A program made the position numbers and the translations under genes. Source: Cricetomys ansorgei (Eukaryota; Chordata; Mammalia; Rodentia; Nesomyidae). From it: a DNA stretch of 64,000 bases. The stretch's first letter is position 1. Every line of letters starts with the position of its first letter. The notes under the pieces were generated by a model, which worked only from the letters and a program-made list of their open reading frames with translations, was not told the origin of the DNA and made no database searches. Below, piece after piece: positions 1-15,408 of this stretch. Location: assembly GCA_026225945.1 (NCBI GenBank), contig JAMJFZ010001133.1:18603001-18667000 (forward strand), written 5' to 3'.

Positions 1-1545
<1,545 letters not shown>

Positions 1546-3009
1546 CTAGCAGGAGCATAGGCTGAGCACCTGGGCCTCGACCACACGGGGGCCTTTGTTT
1601 CCAGTCGCTGCGGAGAAAGCCAGTATCACCCTCAAGAGACATTTCTGCCGCTGCGGATGCTTCCCGAGGAAAGAAGCGAGGGGCCACACTGAACCTAGCC
1701 TCTAGGCCTGACACAGGTTTACTCTCCCCACCTCAGCGTTAGAGAGAGGCTACCTAAGCACCTCAGTATGGAAATGTTTCTAACGGCCCCACCTGAGGAA
1801 ATGTGTTAGTTTCACACCTCACTTACAACACACTGAAGACGAGCTATTATGGCTGGGGAAGGCAGTGCATGAAGACACCATACACAGAATCCTTTCACAC
1901 GTGAGGTGCTTCACCCAGTCTGAGGCAGCTGATCTGATATCTAAGTTCCACTGAGCGTGTGAGGCCAACACGCTGGAACTTCCCAGATAGGCCAGTGTTG
2001 GCGTACTAAGGAAAGTAGGAAGAAGTGGTCTCGGAATGACCAGCAGGTGAAGGCTCCTGCCAAACACTGGGCAGGGTAGGGTTGACTTCAGTAACAGGTC
2101 TGACATCTCTGAGCCCTGTGTCCATGCCAGAATCCTCAGAAGCGATGGAAATGCAGAATTTGACCTACTTGTGCCTGGAGGCCCGGGGATCCCCGAAAGC
2201 CAGTGTCTGACATGTGGCATCTGGAGGTGAGGCACTGGCCACCCTGAATGCAGCTATCTCAGGGGTCTGTACAAGATGCTCTAGGGTAAGAGATGATTGA
2301 TGGGGGGAGGGGGTTGAGATGGTAGGAAGCCCCAAACTGAAGCTGGGGAAGCCACCTAAACACGTGCATACCTTTTTCCTGTGCCAGGATCACAGTGAGG
2401 GACTGTTCAGAACCTCACATTACCAACACAAAGGCCTTGTTCCTGTGGACAGGAAGTTCCACTGAGCAAGGACACCTCAAGTTCCATCTACAAGAACTGG
2501 GAGCCGTGCCCATAGAGATGTGATCTGTGGCGGACATTCTGAAGCCCAGTTCAGACTGGGGAGGACTACTGTTCTTTCTACTGGCTGTGTGGCTTCTATC
2601 TCTGCTGACGAAAGAGACAAAGCTCACCACAAGGATGAAGGTGGGACCTGACTCGCAGAACCAGAGGTCAGACAGGCATGTTTTCAAGGGCACAAAAGGA
2701 GACCCCCCCAACCCCTTTCCTTTTGTGAACACTCAAGAAATTGAGCTTGCCCTAGTGGTAGGCTAAGAGGCTACATCCAGGCACATTTAGGCACAGGTTT
2801 CAGAAGCAAAGACCAAATGAGTGGAAGCACAGACTCCAACTAGACTCCCTTACACTCCCAAGGACTGTCCCCTTCCTTCTTCCTTGAATTCAAAGCAACC
2901 AATCACAAACCTCCATTTGCTTCTGAACCCATGAAAAAACAACAGAGAAAGAAACAAATCAGGAAGTCTTATCATCTGACAGGAACACCCTTTAATGAGA
3001 ACTCCAATG

Positions 3010-3093
3010 GGGGGGGGGGAGGAAGGAAGGGAGAGAGGGAGAGAGGGAGAGAGGGGGGGAGAGGGAGAGGGAGAGGGAGAGAGAGAGAGAGAG
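3010..3093 (+). repeat. G and GA-rich microsatellite
   Basis: A run of nine or so G is followed by (GGAA/GAGA/GGGA)n and a terminal (GA)n, all purine on the plus strand. It gives long Arg/Gly/Glu or Ser/Pro/Leu reading frames on the two strands, which are not genes. Confidence 0.9.
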
Positions 3094-4822
3094 TACATGC
3101 TCCCTTCTCCTGGTCTGTTCCATGCTTTCATCTAGAAAACTAGGTTTAAATGTTAACACAGCTGCTTGTTGAGGTTGCTCTTGCGGTGACGGTGACAAAG
3201 TGAAGAATCCCACACTGGAAACTCTTTTCAAATCCCACCAGGAGTCCCTCTCTTTGTCAACTGGGGTAGTTGGTGGTTTCTGAGGTTGAGGTGCATTCGG
3301 GGAATCCCCAGGCCCTGTTTCTTTCTGGGGATATCTTACTTCTCTTTGGGCTTCAGTTTCTGACAAAATGGTGGCGTGAACCACAAATTCAGGGCCATTT
3401 CTGTCTGTATTAAGTACCTCATGATCCTTGTATTTGTCATGTTGAAACGCTACTACTTTTCAAAAGTAAACTTCTGAACACCCTACATCCTTGTGGCTTC
3501 TACTCCCCGGAGCTTGGGCTCATGCTGCCCTCAGTGTGTGGTCTCTTTTCATTCCTATAGCTTCATTTCCCGACCAATCTGATGGAAACAGGTTAAGGAA
3601 CAGCTGGCCTCTGAGGTGGGGGACACAGCACTTTGCATTTCTGGCTCTGTGTCAACCATTAGTGACTCTTACTAGCTGCTCCCCAGGCTGTGCAGAGAGA
3701 AAGGCAGGGGGTTGTGTGGCCCGGGGCAGGCTACAGGAGTGTGAGGAGGACTCCCTGCTCTCTGTGTCCATTCATTCTCAGGTGTGGTGGGACAGTGCTT
3801 GAGAGTAGTGTGTGGCTTATCAGAATGAAGTTAGACCCACACCTGTGGCCTCACTTCTCCAGCCTCCAACTCCAGTCTCCAAGAGCTCTGCAACCAAGAG
3901 CACCTGCCTCAGGGCTGGAGGCAAGGCTGAGCAGGATGAGGCACACTAGGTGTCTTAGCACCAGGTTGAGAGCAAAATGCCCAAGCATGAACTCTGCCAA
4001 TTGTATCAAAAAACTCTCCAGAGGCTCCCTGAAAGCAAAGCACCCCAATTTGGGGTCATTTTGCCCAGGCCACTGTCATTGCTGTCCAGAAGTATCTAGT
4101 GTAAATGGCCAAACACAGTTCTGAATCAGCTTTGGTTGCCACACTTGGTGTATTTTTTTTGTCTTAAGAGAACTTGCTATCTAATTTAGCTTGTGTAGGG
4201 ACAGCAGCTCTCTGGTCAAAACCATTTACGTAGAGCATCCAGGAACGTCGTGTCTATTCCGGAATGTCACCAGGGCTACAGAAGGGAGAGGATGGGGACA
4301 ATGCCTGGGTGAACCTCGATCAGTCTGAGCAAAAATCCTAAGCTCTTCCGGAGGCTGGGCTGCCACTGTACTTACTGCTTGACCCTCTCCTTCTCTGATG
4401 CAGGACAGAGAGTAAGTAGTTCCTCTCCCAGAAGTGTGGGAACCTCTTGTCCAGAGGCCTTGCTTGTACCTGAAGCATTTCACCCTTCATCCTCACAGGA
4501 ACTTTTACTTTCATGTTAATGACTGGGTTAATGACTTAGCCCCAAAAGGATCTCCTCTACATTTAAAAACAGCTGGGGTGGAAGAACCCCTCAGTGCTGG
4601 GAGAGGCTCTGAAAGCACACAACAAACTACTCCACTGCACAGGTGACCAGGCAGACGACTTGCAACAGGGATACACAGCTCAGATGCTGAAAGCTCACCT
4701 CCATCCTAGCTGGCACTGGCCCTGTGTGGCATACCATACCTGTAGTTTCAGTATGGATGCTCAAATAGACCGTATTCTTGCAGGGTTGACAGATACTTAA
4801 ACTCTAAAGATCAAACACCATC

Positions 4823-5026
4823 CAGAGGTTTTCAACCTGTGGGTGACAGACCCCTCTTGGGGTAGAATGACCCATTCTCAGATATTTACATTACGTTTCA
4901 TAACACCAGCAAAATTACAGTTATGAAGTAGCAACGAAATAACTTTGTGGTTGTGGGGGTGTGTGTCACCACAATGTGAGGAACTGTATTGAAAGTTCAC
5001 AGCATTCCCAAGGTTGAGAACCACTG
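4823..5026 (+). mobile_element. URR1-like hAT DNA transposon (non-autonomous)
   Basis: A 204-bp element begins cagaggttttcaacctgtgg and ends aggttgagaaccactg, which are imperfect inverted repeats. The inner part includes atttacattacgtttcataa and attacagttatgaagtagca. These match the rodent URR1 family as I know it. Its target duplication is no longer clear. A second copy lies at 20783-21002. Confidence 0.75.
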
Positions 5027-6367
5027 TCTCAAACTGAGCAAGTCTATTATTCACAGATGCACTATCCCCATGACTGCACACACCCAGGAGATCAGCCCAG
5101 CACCTGGGGATAGTAGCAAGCTGTACCGATGACTATCGGGACGTTACAAAAGTGAAAACAGGAAGAATTACAAAAATTCAGGTGATTAAAGCCCCAGGCA
5201 AGTCCCTGGGGGAAGGAGCCTTTCTCCTAAGGCTTCCACAGCATCCTGGCAGAGCGACTACCCTTCTCCCCCCAGCAGGAGTCAGTGTTGAACCCTGCCA
5301 AGTGCCTGAGCTTTGCTAAAGTGCAGGCAGACCTCTCAGAGCCTTGTGCTGTTTGCAGGTGCCAGTCACACACTACGGCAACACACTGGGGCCATCTGCA
5401 TAGGGAGAAGTTGCAGGTCCATTTCTACTTCAGGTACTGGAACCTCTGGGGAGAGGCGGGGGAGGGGCGCGTCAGGGAACCCGAATGCAGCTGCAGCTGT
5501 GGGTGAGGAAATGCCAGGCCGGAGCCTTGGTGTCTCTGTGGAGGCAGGTCATCAGTTTTCTTTAACATCTGTTTCTGGACTTGGTTGCCATTGTGAAGTT
5601 TACTTCACAAAATAAATGAAGAATAAACTTTCTCAGGCTAGCCTAACTCTTTATCATCTTTAACAAATGTACAGAGATTTCTTCATCAGCTTTCACTCTA
5701 GAGACATGTTTCTCAACCAAATCTGTCAGCTGTATGAATTTAGAGGCAGGAGCCTCTAAATTCTACAGTCACACGTGCATCCATGAATAAATATGTCCTT
5801 GCAGCACCTCAGAATGGCATTCACTACTTATAGAAAGATCATTTCTTTCAGGGAGGCCAAAGACTGAAGAGGGGTCAAGAATGTCTGTGGCTCAACATCA
5901 CTTAACTAGGGACATGTGTGTGTTGTTTCTGTGTTTAGTTACCTGAGTGGTAGGACAGTATCTCCTCCAGGATCCATTTACCTCTGACCTGCTATTAGCA
6001 AGAAATGAAACACCCACTTGTCATCTGATTCACTGCCAGCAGCTGGGGGTAGAAGTCTCCTTACACTTCCCCAGCTCTTCAAGGAGATCAGGACCTAAGC
6101 AGCCCTGGGTATTCAGGGGGCTTGCAACCTGTCTATCCTTTCTTCTCCAGGAAATAGAACACAACATAGGAGTGGGTCCTGAATGGCCTAAGCCAGCCCC
6201 AGGAGACCCCGGATCTCCAGCCACAGCAGCCCCCAAAGAAGGCTTTCACATACCACACTGAGCACCCCGCCCTCCTGGAAACGGTCACAGCAGCAGCTGT
6301 TTACACAGACTGGGACTCCAAACTGCATTCCTCTGGGTTTGCTTTTACAATTACTTTATCTTTTGGA

Positions 6368-6373
<6 letters not shown>

Positions 6374-6415
<42 letters not shown>

Positions 6416-6595
6416 AGTGTAAGCGTAAACCACACGTACGTAGGTGGCCAGAAGAGGGCAGTGGATGCCCTGGAGCTGGAGCCACAGGGATGTGTGAGCT
6501 ATACAGCATGTTGATGCTGGGAACCAAGCTCCAGACCTCTGAAAGAGAAGAATGTGCACTTAGCTTATCACTGAGCCACCTCGCCAGACACTTTT
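6374..6595 (-). mobile_element. B2/B3-type SINE with CT-repeat tail
   Basis: Minus-strand SINE: the plus strand shows the reversed features tggccagaagagggcagtgg, gctgggaaccaagctcc and tcactgagccacctcgcca (the reverse of the tRNA-like head). A 37-bp CT tract at 6374-6410, which is GA on the element's strand, forms its tail. Confidence 0.7.
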
Positions 6596-6654
6596 ATCCA
6601 TTCTTCTCAGCATAAGTTTTCCACACTTGGGGTTTCTGTTTAGCATGTCCTCTG

Positions 6655-6770
6655 TGCTGCTAAAGAGTCTCAGGGCACGAACAGGAGGTGAGGCTGAACA
6701 GATGACCAGTGGCAGAACTGAGTTCCCTTCCCAAGGGACCAGGAGTCTGACCTCAGGCTCTTCATACGGT
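6655..6770 (-). repeat. MIR-like remnant
   Basis: The stretch gaggctgaacagatgaccag...tggcagaactgagttccct...ccaggagtctgacctcagg resembles the reversed core of the ancient MIR SINE. It is degenerate and identified by pattern only. Confidence 0.4.
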
Positions 6771-7427
6771 TGTCCCGACAAGCATGAGCAGCAAGCTGCC
6801 AGTCCCCGGCGGTCCCAGGTGGCCCCTGAAGGCAGTGGCGCATGTATGTGCGAATGCGTGTTGCTGACACAGGTTCCTAGACCTCTGTGAGGCAGACATA
6901 CTTTTCTCAGGAAGATGTGGGTCAAGGCCACGCCAAGGTCTCCAGGTCTAAAGCAAGGATTGTGCCCAGAAAACTACTCTTTCTAACCATCCACACGGTC
7001 GCCAGCGGTCGGCGCTCATCCCCATCCATAAGAGGCCATTCCTCACTCAGGGAAGCCAGCTTCCTAAAAGGATAAAGCTGCTTCCTCTCTCTGTCCATCT
7101 CAGAGAACAAGGAGATGCCAGAAGCATCCGTAAAATGTCACAGAGCCCAAGCTGCTGTTGAGGAGGGTGGGCCCAAGATGTGGGTTCACCCCTCTTGACA
7201 GAGGCCCCCAGAAACCATACCAAGGCACTCTCCTTCTCATCAGCTTGCTGTAAACACTAAAGCCAAGCAAGTCAGCTCCATCCTTGGCCCAGCTTGCTGC
7301 CCAAGCTTTACAGAGTTCTTCCTTCTTATCCCCTTTTGGGGCCCTGTGGGAAGTGCTTTCCATCTGACAATCCCACAATTCCTTTCCTCCTTCGGGGCTT
7401 CTGAGGAGGCTAGGACTCTAACACAGC

Positions 7428-7429
<2 letters not shown>

Positions 7430-7463
<34 letters not shown>
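7430..7463 (+). repeat. (CA)n microsatellite
   Basis: About 17 uninterrupted CA dinucleotides. No other feature is associated with it. Confidence 0.95.
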
Positions 7464-7465
<2 letters not shown>

Positions 7466-8467
7466 CTCTTAACCTCTGAGCTCAGCATGCTTATGGGAGG
7501 CAGTGACTGCTTCAACAAAGCCACGCAACACGTCCCTCTTCTGTCCTAGCAGCTGGCTATTTGCCCCTGTACCCCACATCTTCTCAAAGATCCTTCCTCT
7601 TCCTGACTGGGGTCCATCATGGTGTCAGTGCTAGGCTGGCCATGCTGGTAGACCCAGGCAAAGCTGGGCTGGGAACCAGTTCTTGTCATGGACACCTATA
7701 TGGTAACAGCCCTGACTGCTTTGCCACGGGGTGGGGAACCGGGTGAGGGGTATGATCAACATTAGTCAGGACATACTTTGATTTTAACTATTTCCCAAAT
7801 AAGACTATTCTTGTTGACAAGATGCGTGTCCCCCAGATTTTTACCTCGCTCTTAAAGCTGTGACTACTGACTTTAACATGGCCTTGGGTAGATGAGCCAG
7901 AGACTAGAAGGCCAAGAAGCAATTTGAAACACGTAGCCTGGAGAGAAAAACCAGTCAAGTAACATTACAGGAATTTCTAAACAGTTTAAATTTAAAAGTA
8001 TCATTTAAGGAAGAGCAGTTTAAAGCACGTCTTCCAGGCTAAGAATATTCACACAGAATCAAATGAGCTGCCTCAGTTGGATAGGCTGCTTCCTTATAGG
8101 TACAAGCCAAACAAAAAAGTGCCATCTTGGAAATGCCACACATGTGAGGGAAAGGCAAGAAGAGAACAGCATGACCAAGCATCAGAGAGCAAGAGATAAA
8201 AACATAGGCATCTTGCAAACACACCACACAGCACATGCAGTGCACACAATGCCTATGTGCGAGGAGAGGGTACCAGAGAGCTTCCAAAGAGCAAGTCCAC
8301 CTCAGCAAGTTACCGTGGTCTTTAGCCCTGCGTTGTCGAAAGCAGCAAAACTTCCTTTTCTTCTTACCCTCTTGTAGTAAGTCAGCCACAGTGACCCCTT
8401 CAGGTTAAACACAGGCAATTCCATCACCATACAGCAGAGGGCGGCAAAAGCAATGCAAACATGACCG

Positions 8468-8490
8468 CTCAGGCAGGCAGGCAGGCAGGG
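8468..8490 (+). repeat. (GGCA)n tetranucleotide repeat
   Basis: About five tandem copies of ggca/caggcagg within single-copy intron sequence. Confidence 0.85.
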
Positions 8491-9664
8491 TTCGAGCAGC
8501 TGATCCCAGTGCACGCCCACCCGCCACCCATCTCCTTCTAGGACTCTACAGCTCAGCATCTGAAGGGATGGGGTACTGGTCATAGCTACTACTCAGCCTG
8601 TCCTTAAGAACTTGTTCTAAATTTCAATCAACTAGCCTACTAGAGACACAGGTCTCCTATTTTGGCTGTGCATTTAAGAAAGCGCTTAAGGAACCTGCCC
8701 TTTAGGGAGTCAGGGGCCCTGGGTATGGACTGGCAGTGTGATGCCAACCAGGGCTGCTCTCCGGGGCAGGGGGCAGATGGAAGTGAAGAAGGCAGGCTCT
8801 GGACTCTGACAGTCCAGGTCTCACTCCAGCTGGACCTCACACTGGCTGTAGGGACACAGACTGGTAACCTAATTTTGCTTGCTTGTGAGATGTTAGCATT
8901 GGCTGGGCCTGACTATAGTTCCTGGGGTTGCTGCAGAAGAGGTAAACTGGGACCAAGGTTAGATAAGCAACGTGCTTGGCTTCAGCAAGGCATGGCCGCC
9001 TCTTAGCACTGTTAGCATCACCACCAGTTACAACTCTCCTGTGGTCACTGGGTCCCAAGGAAACCAGTCCTGGAGTCTGTCTCTAACTCCTTGAGAGCTG
9101 TGATTCCATAATCATGCCAAGCTAGTGAGCTAACCTTTAAAGGAGAGTCTCCCTGCCCAGGGATGGGGATGTGGGCAGTGCAGAGGGCCATGGGGACAAT
9201 GCTGGAGAGGCAAGGGCCTAACACATTGCCACAAAGGGCCTGCTCTCTCAACAAGGTGAGCCCTTTCCCTACCTACCCCAGAACACCACACAAATGTCCA
9301 AATTCCTGTATGTCGGAGCACGGTACACGAATGAAAGAAACTGCATGAGGAGACTTCTGAGCTGTGTTCCTCCATGACACGGGTTGTTCTTGAAATGTGT
9401 GCGCACGCCCCTCGCAGGTGTAGCAGATAGGACTGGCTACTACCTGTTTATATGCCTCTATGGGAAAACACGTTTTTGCCACGTGTGGCTCGTCCTTGTG
9501 ATTACACACTTTTCTCAGGCGGCTCTTCTTAACCCTCAAAGTACAAACTGCCTGATGCTCTGAATAACGTTGGCTGTGACGTGAGGCTTTAGTCTGCCTC
9601 GTTTTTAGACCCTGCTCTCCTGGGTTCACACTGTCAACTAGAGCAGAACACTCATGGAGGAGGG

Positions 9665-9845
9665 TCGGGGGAGGGCATGGGTTCAAACCTCAGCTTAGCC
9701 ATTTTGCAGCCTTGGGAGGCACTTTGGCCTCCTCATCCATCAAGTTCCTGTCTCACAGAGCAGTGTGAAGAATAAGAACTCGTGTGCCCACAGCCCCAGC
9801 AACAGCATCCCACACACAGGAAGCACCCGATAAATGCTAATCACC
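9665..9845 (+). repeat. MIR SINE
   Basis: The order of landmarks fits a plus-strand MIR: gggttcaaacctcagct, then agccttgggaggcac, cctcctcatccatc, and a tail like ggaagcacccgataaatgct. Only the general pattern is preserved, as expected for this pre-eutherian family. Confidence 0.6.
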
Positions 9846-10219
9846 ACTCTGCGACCTTTGAGTAAATAAATAACAGAATGCTTAAACACGTGGTGAATGT
9901 CACACTCCATGCCTCCCCGCAATGCTTATTTAACCACCCCAGTGAAGGGTAGGTCAGGGCAGATGACTGCCCCCAAGGCCGACTGTGGATATTCCATCAG
10001 ACCTCTGACCCCAGGGGCTGGCCCTCCATCTCTCTCCACAGTCACAGAACTACCAGCTGCTTCTGCAGAGGGGACAGACAACCTGGACACATATTTATCA
10101 CAAGCCACCCACTGTTCCTGTGTGTCTTACCACTTTTATTAGAGTATTTCCAGTTCTGAACTTCTTCCCTTGGATAAAAAGCAGTCTTATAAGTAAAAAA
10201 TAAATGCAATTATTATTTT

Positions 10220-10400
10220 TCTTTTTTGTTTGTTTTGAGACAGGATTTCATACAAACCAGAGCTGGTCTTGAAGGACAACCTTGAACTTCTTACCCTCCT
10301 GTCTCTACCTCTTAAGGGTTGAGATTATGGAGTACCATGTCCAATTTATGAGGTGCTGGTGGTCAAACCCAAGGCTTTATGGGTGTCAGACAAGCACTCA
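10220..10400 (-). mobile_element. B1 SINE, diverged
   Basis: The plus strand reads ttttgagacaggatttcata, then gctggtcttgaaggacaacc and ttgaacttcttaccctcctg, the reversed order of B1 landmarks. It is strongly mutated. Confidence 0.6.
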
Positions 10401-12527
10401 CCAACGGAGGTACAGCTCTCAAATACAGTCATTCAAAACAGGGCCAGCAAAAAGCCATGACTTTTGTTTGCAAACAGCTATGCCACCCCTGACTCTCTGC
10501 TGACCTCAGAAGCAAACAGTGCAGGAAAAAGAGTCTACCAGATGGCACAGCCTAAAGGCAGCCAGCCAGGTGACCTTGTGCACTGAGGGCCATGGTAGAA
10601 GAAGCAGTGAGAGGCAGGTGGGGCAGTGGTCACCTCTCTGGGACCAATGAGGGAGTATACGGCAGTCAGGTACTCTTGTGAGTGGCAGGGGTTGTAGGTA
10701 CCCCCCTTCTTTCTTTGGGTATCAATTATCACTAGTTGGAGGGATTACTAGTCCCTAGGAGTCCTCACATTGAGGCTGCCCTGTCTTATTTGGTCAGGAT
10801 TTTAGAGTGAGCTCCCTTTAAGATGGTTTCATTATTCTTAATGTTTTTTTTTTTTTTAACTAATCACTGACAATGAGAAGAGATTAAAATAGAATTTTAG
10901 GCTTCCAGATTTTAATAGCCCTAGAATAACACCATTGTTCACAAAGAAGCAGCTGCACATGTCCACAAAAACACACACACACACACACACACACAGAGTC
11001 TTGGCAGGGTTTCTTAAAGAAACTTGAAACTCAGCAAAAAGTTAAATAAATTATCCTTGAAAATTCCCCAAGTGCTCAGGAACTAACTCCTGAGATAATT
11101 TTGTCTGTACAATTAATTGTGTCGCAGCCTCTAACAGCAAATTTACCCTGCTGATATCTTAAATCGTCCACGAATGCTCGCAGGAGACTCTCCTGTTACC
11201 AGCTGCCAGGCAGCCAGGCTAGAGACGAGCTCTGCCACCCTCCAGAGAATTCTTAGACCAATGGGAGATTCAGCTGCTGACAGAGGTCCAGACTGAGAGG
11301 CCCCTCACTACAACTCCCTATGACTCTTTCCCAGGAGTATACAAAGACAGGTCTCCTCCCGTTCCCTTAAAGAATCAGGGCCTCTGAGCCAGGGAGTAAA
11401 GTCAGGAGATCTTAGGAGGATTGTAAGGTTCAGTCAGAGTTGGGCAACAGAGTCCAGTCTCCTGATGACGTGTAGATCAGAGAGCAGATAATGTGAGCGC
11501 TTCTCCAAGGGCTAACTTCATGCCTGCTCCTTGACAGCAAGCCTGAGAAACCAGAAATGGCCCTAACTGGATCTCAGAAGGCAGAAGCAGCGGTGTTTGA
11601 TATCCCTTCTGAGAATGCTCCAGTTTCTAAACAACAGTACAAATCAAGGATCATTTAAGAGGTCTGCAGCCAGAGACTGGTTAGAGATCGGGCAGAATCT
11701 TCAGAAGCCCACTACACAGGCCAAGTTCTTCCAGAGTCAGAGAGCAGCAAGAACTACTATAGTTCCAGCTGCGGGACCTCCCAGGCCGGGCACTCATGCC
11801 CAGTAAAGAAGGAGCCTTAATCTGTTCCCCATTCCTCCCTGTGCTCATTTAGGCTGGGGCTCAGCCGTCAGGAAGGACTTCTTTTCACATTCTCAACCTC
11901 TCCCTATCTGGGAGCAATCGGCCAATTCATATCCAAGATCCAGCTAAGGACAGTAGCCAGTCAGGTCAACACCCTAAGCCAGCAGGGATAAAGTCAGGGC
12001 CCTGGCACCACACTGTCCCCTTCCCAGAGACACTCTAGGAGCAGGGCTGAGGTGTGAAGCACAAGGTGAGGGGAATCTTCAACGCCCAGGGAAAATGCTG
12101 ACATCACAGTGAGACCACACCTTCACATCGCCTCCTGTTAATCAGATGCACAGGGACAGTCCCAGGCCTGGCACATGCAGGTGACAAGGCCTTCGCTGTT
12201 TGGCAGTCAGGACCATGTGAGCCTGGATGAAATCCTTTTCTCCTGTGGTTGGTTTTCTGATTATAACAGAAAGAAAGCAGTTGGCAGCCATGACGACGCC
12301 AGGGAAAGCTTACCAGAACAGCTTCTACAGATGGTTCAGGAGACTCCCTTCATCCTCACCAGGAGGAGACTTGTGTGTGTGTGTGTGTGTGGGGGGGTGA
12401 CACGCCCCCCAAGTTACATGACTCTCAGCATGGTTCTCACAGCCGAGGAGCCATTCCTTTATTTAAAGCCTGAATCACTGAGGCTCTGGCAACCCAATGG
12501 CTTTAGAAGTGCCCTGAGCCTCACGCC

Positions 12528-13064
12528 TGTAGCAGGTAGCTACTGTGACTTTTTTACCCTCTAGCTCAGGAAAGAAAAAAAGGGTAGAAGGAAATAAATT
12601 TTCACCACCTTGTAGGTGGCCTGGAAAGGGAGGAAGAAGGAAAAGAAGAAATATTCACTGCCCCTTTTGGCTGTCCAAAGCTTGGAGAACAGGAGCTGAT
12701 AGTGAGTTGAACTCATGTCTCAGAGCAATATCCCTGAACCTAACTTCTCCAACCAAAGTTTCTCTAAACAATAACCAACAAAGGAACCCACCAATGACTA
12801 ACAACCACCCAATCCCGGCTCTCCGGGTTTCAACCAATATATACTCTAAGTTCCCAGAAGTCCAAGTGGCCCACAATCATAAGGACAAGCTACAGGTGGC
12901 AAATACTTGCGCGTAACCAAATCATAGCCACCGGTAGCAAACAGTCTAAATCAAACTCATTATCTGCTACACCTGGGATGGGACAAAAACCATGTAATCC
13001 AAAAGCCATTCTGTGTTTTTAAAGAAACCAAAATCACAAAACTCCTTCAAAGCATCCTGCTACA
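12528..13064 (-). mobile_element. Solo LTR of an endogenous retrovirus, 537 bp
   Basis: The element has perfect 9-bp terminal inverted repeats, TGTAGCAGG at the left and CCTGCTACA at the right, starting TG and ending CA as LTRs do. The flanks are cacgcc (12522-12527) and catgcc (13065-13070), a 6-bp target duplication with one transition. The interior shares several blocks with the LTR-like segment at 56714-57090, for example ttcactgcccctttt, gttcccagaagtccaag and caaagcatcctg. The minus orientation is taken from that provirus. No internal viral sequence is present, so this is a solo LTR left by recombination. Confidence 0.75.
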
Positions 13065-13074
13065 CATGCCACAA

Positions 13075-13450
13075 GAAACTTCAGTCACCTGGGAAAGGGG
13101 ATCCTCAGTTGAGGAACTGCCTCCATCAGTCTGGCCTCTGGGCAAGTCTGTGGAGGCATTTTCTTAATTGATGGGAAAGGCACCAGCCCATAATAGATGG
13201 TTCTATCCTGGGACAGGGGACCCTGGGGTGTATAAAGAAACAAACTGAGCAAGCTGGAGGGACAAGCTAGCTATCGGTGTTCCTTCATGTGTTGCTTCAG
13301 TTTCTGCCTCAAGGTTCATATCTCAAGTTCCTGCCCTGAACTTCTCCGTGATGGCCTAGAAACCATAAGCTGAAATACACCCTTTCCTTCCCAAGTTGCT
13401 TTTTATCGTGTGTCTTGTCTTAGCAACAGAAAGCAAGCTAAGACAGGCAC
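13075..13450 (+). repeat. Interspersed repeat of uncertain family
   Basis: Landmarks are cctcagttgaggaactgcct, cattttcttaattgatggga, accctttccttcccaagttg and a terminal gcaagctaagacag. I recognise these as a repeat common in rodent genomes but cannot name the family securely. The element at 35935-36310 appears distantly similar in its overall layout and 3' end. Confidence 0.5.
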
Positions 13451-15129
13451 CCGCATCTGGGCCTAAACAGTGCTGTCAGCCACAGTAAGGCTAGAAGCCC
13501 TGTGGAGGCCTTAGGGGTTGGGGTGGGCTTGTTCCCAAGGAAAGCTCGCCTATACTCTAATCAACGAGCACACACATCAGCAAACACAGAAACCAAGCAA
13601 ATGCCTATTCATCAACCCTGATCTTATGTGAGAGACCCAGACCCCACCCTGCCCCAGAAAACCCCATAGTGTGTCCTGTGAACAGTCTCCCCATCCTCAG
13701 GCACTGAGACCCTGGCCCCTCCCTGAAGCAGTGAGCAGGGAGAGACCAGAGGCTGTAGTCTGCAGAGTCCTCGTCAGGACACCGATTTTACGGGTAGTTG
13801 CAGGCAGTTTTGTGACAGCACGATACGCTCCCCGGGACAGCTCAGATTATAGAGTCCCATGGCTATCTTGGCTGAGTCCTCTACCTAAGGTCTCTTTAAC
13901 CTGGGAATTTTAGTGTTCTGCCTCCACAAGAGCACAAGCTGCCTCTTCTACCTGCCCACCGTGGCTCACTCTGCCCTTCATATACCTCACCCCTACCCCA
14001 TGCTCAACCAACAGAATCCTCAAAAATGGTCTTGGCCCACCCCATGCTAGTCCTAGATCAAAAGCTTTCTCCTGACACTCGACTGCTCCACCTTAGACAC
14101 CAACCTTCCAGGCCATGCCAAGCGGCCCCATTTGTCCTAGATCTTCATCCCAGCTCCTGAGGTATCCTGTGTCCCTTGTGTGACCCAAAGCTCTGGCTGC
14201 ATTCAATTTTGAGTGGCTCTAAGAAGTAACCAACCATGACCCCAAAGGCTCTGCTCAGCAAGAGCTTACTCAACATCTTCTACATGGTAGGACCAGTCCC
14301 AGTTTCCCAGGCCTTTCAATGGACATTGTTCCTGAAACATATTCTCGGTTTTTACTATCAACTATTCCAGAATGGAAACAAATCAAAAGCACTGTAGTCA
14401 AACGCACTGCTAGACCTCAACTTCTACCCTTACCTAAGGTCCAAATGCTCCCAAGATGAGTAAGAGCACGTCTGCGGGAAAAGTTTGTGGTAAGAGAGAC
14501 ACTGTGATCAACAAAAGCAATTAATTCCAGTGGTTCACTGATTATCAAGCCTTGCCACCTGCAGAAAGCACTTAAGGGCGCCTGGTGTCACAGTGTGGAG
14601 CCCAGGCAGGTGGGCTGCTGAGCAGCCAGCACAGACTCACTCACAGGCCTCTTAACAACTGCCTGGCACCATCAGCTGGCTTCTTCCCTGTCCTGATGGC
14701 CTAAGCACTTGCTTGGTGTGAAGAACACCGGAGGGGGCCATTCCACATGGCACGGAGGTGGGAGGAGCCTGCCCCTCAAACCCTTGTGCAGGGGAACTAC
14801 TCACTGAGGTGAGGGAAACCGAATGTCATTCCCTGCAGCTCTAGGTTGAGATGTACCTCCCTGTATCCTCTGCTCACACAGTCATGGGCTTACTGAGTTC
14901 CTAAGGTCCACAATGCAAATGGCTATTCTCAACCGGAAAGCCATCTTACATATGAACCTAAACTCCATGTGTCTGGTGGAGACTCAGAGTGGGCACAGAT
15001 GCACTGCTCTCTCTGGTGTGAACAGGCAGAAGGGACAGGTAGTTGGGAGGGTGCAAGTTACTCATATTCCAGGAGTACAGGCCCAGGGGGTGGGGGCATA
15101 CTACAGCATCTCAATCAACCAGCAGGTCA

Positions 15130-15408
<279 letters not shown>

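Noticed and set aside
4810..5034. 8-bp target duplication of the first URR1-like copy (gatcaaac / tctcaaac)
   Set aside because: The left octamer does not abut the element and only six of eight bases agree, so I do not count it.
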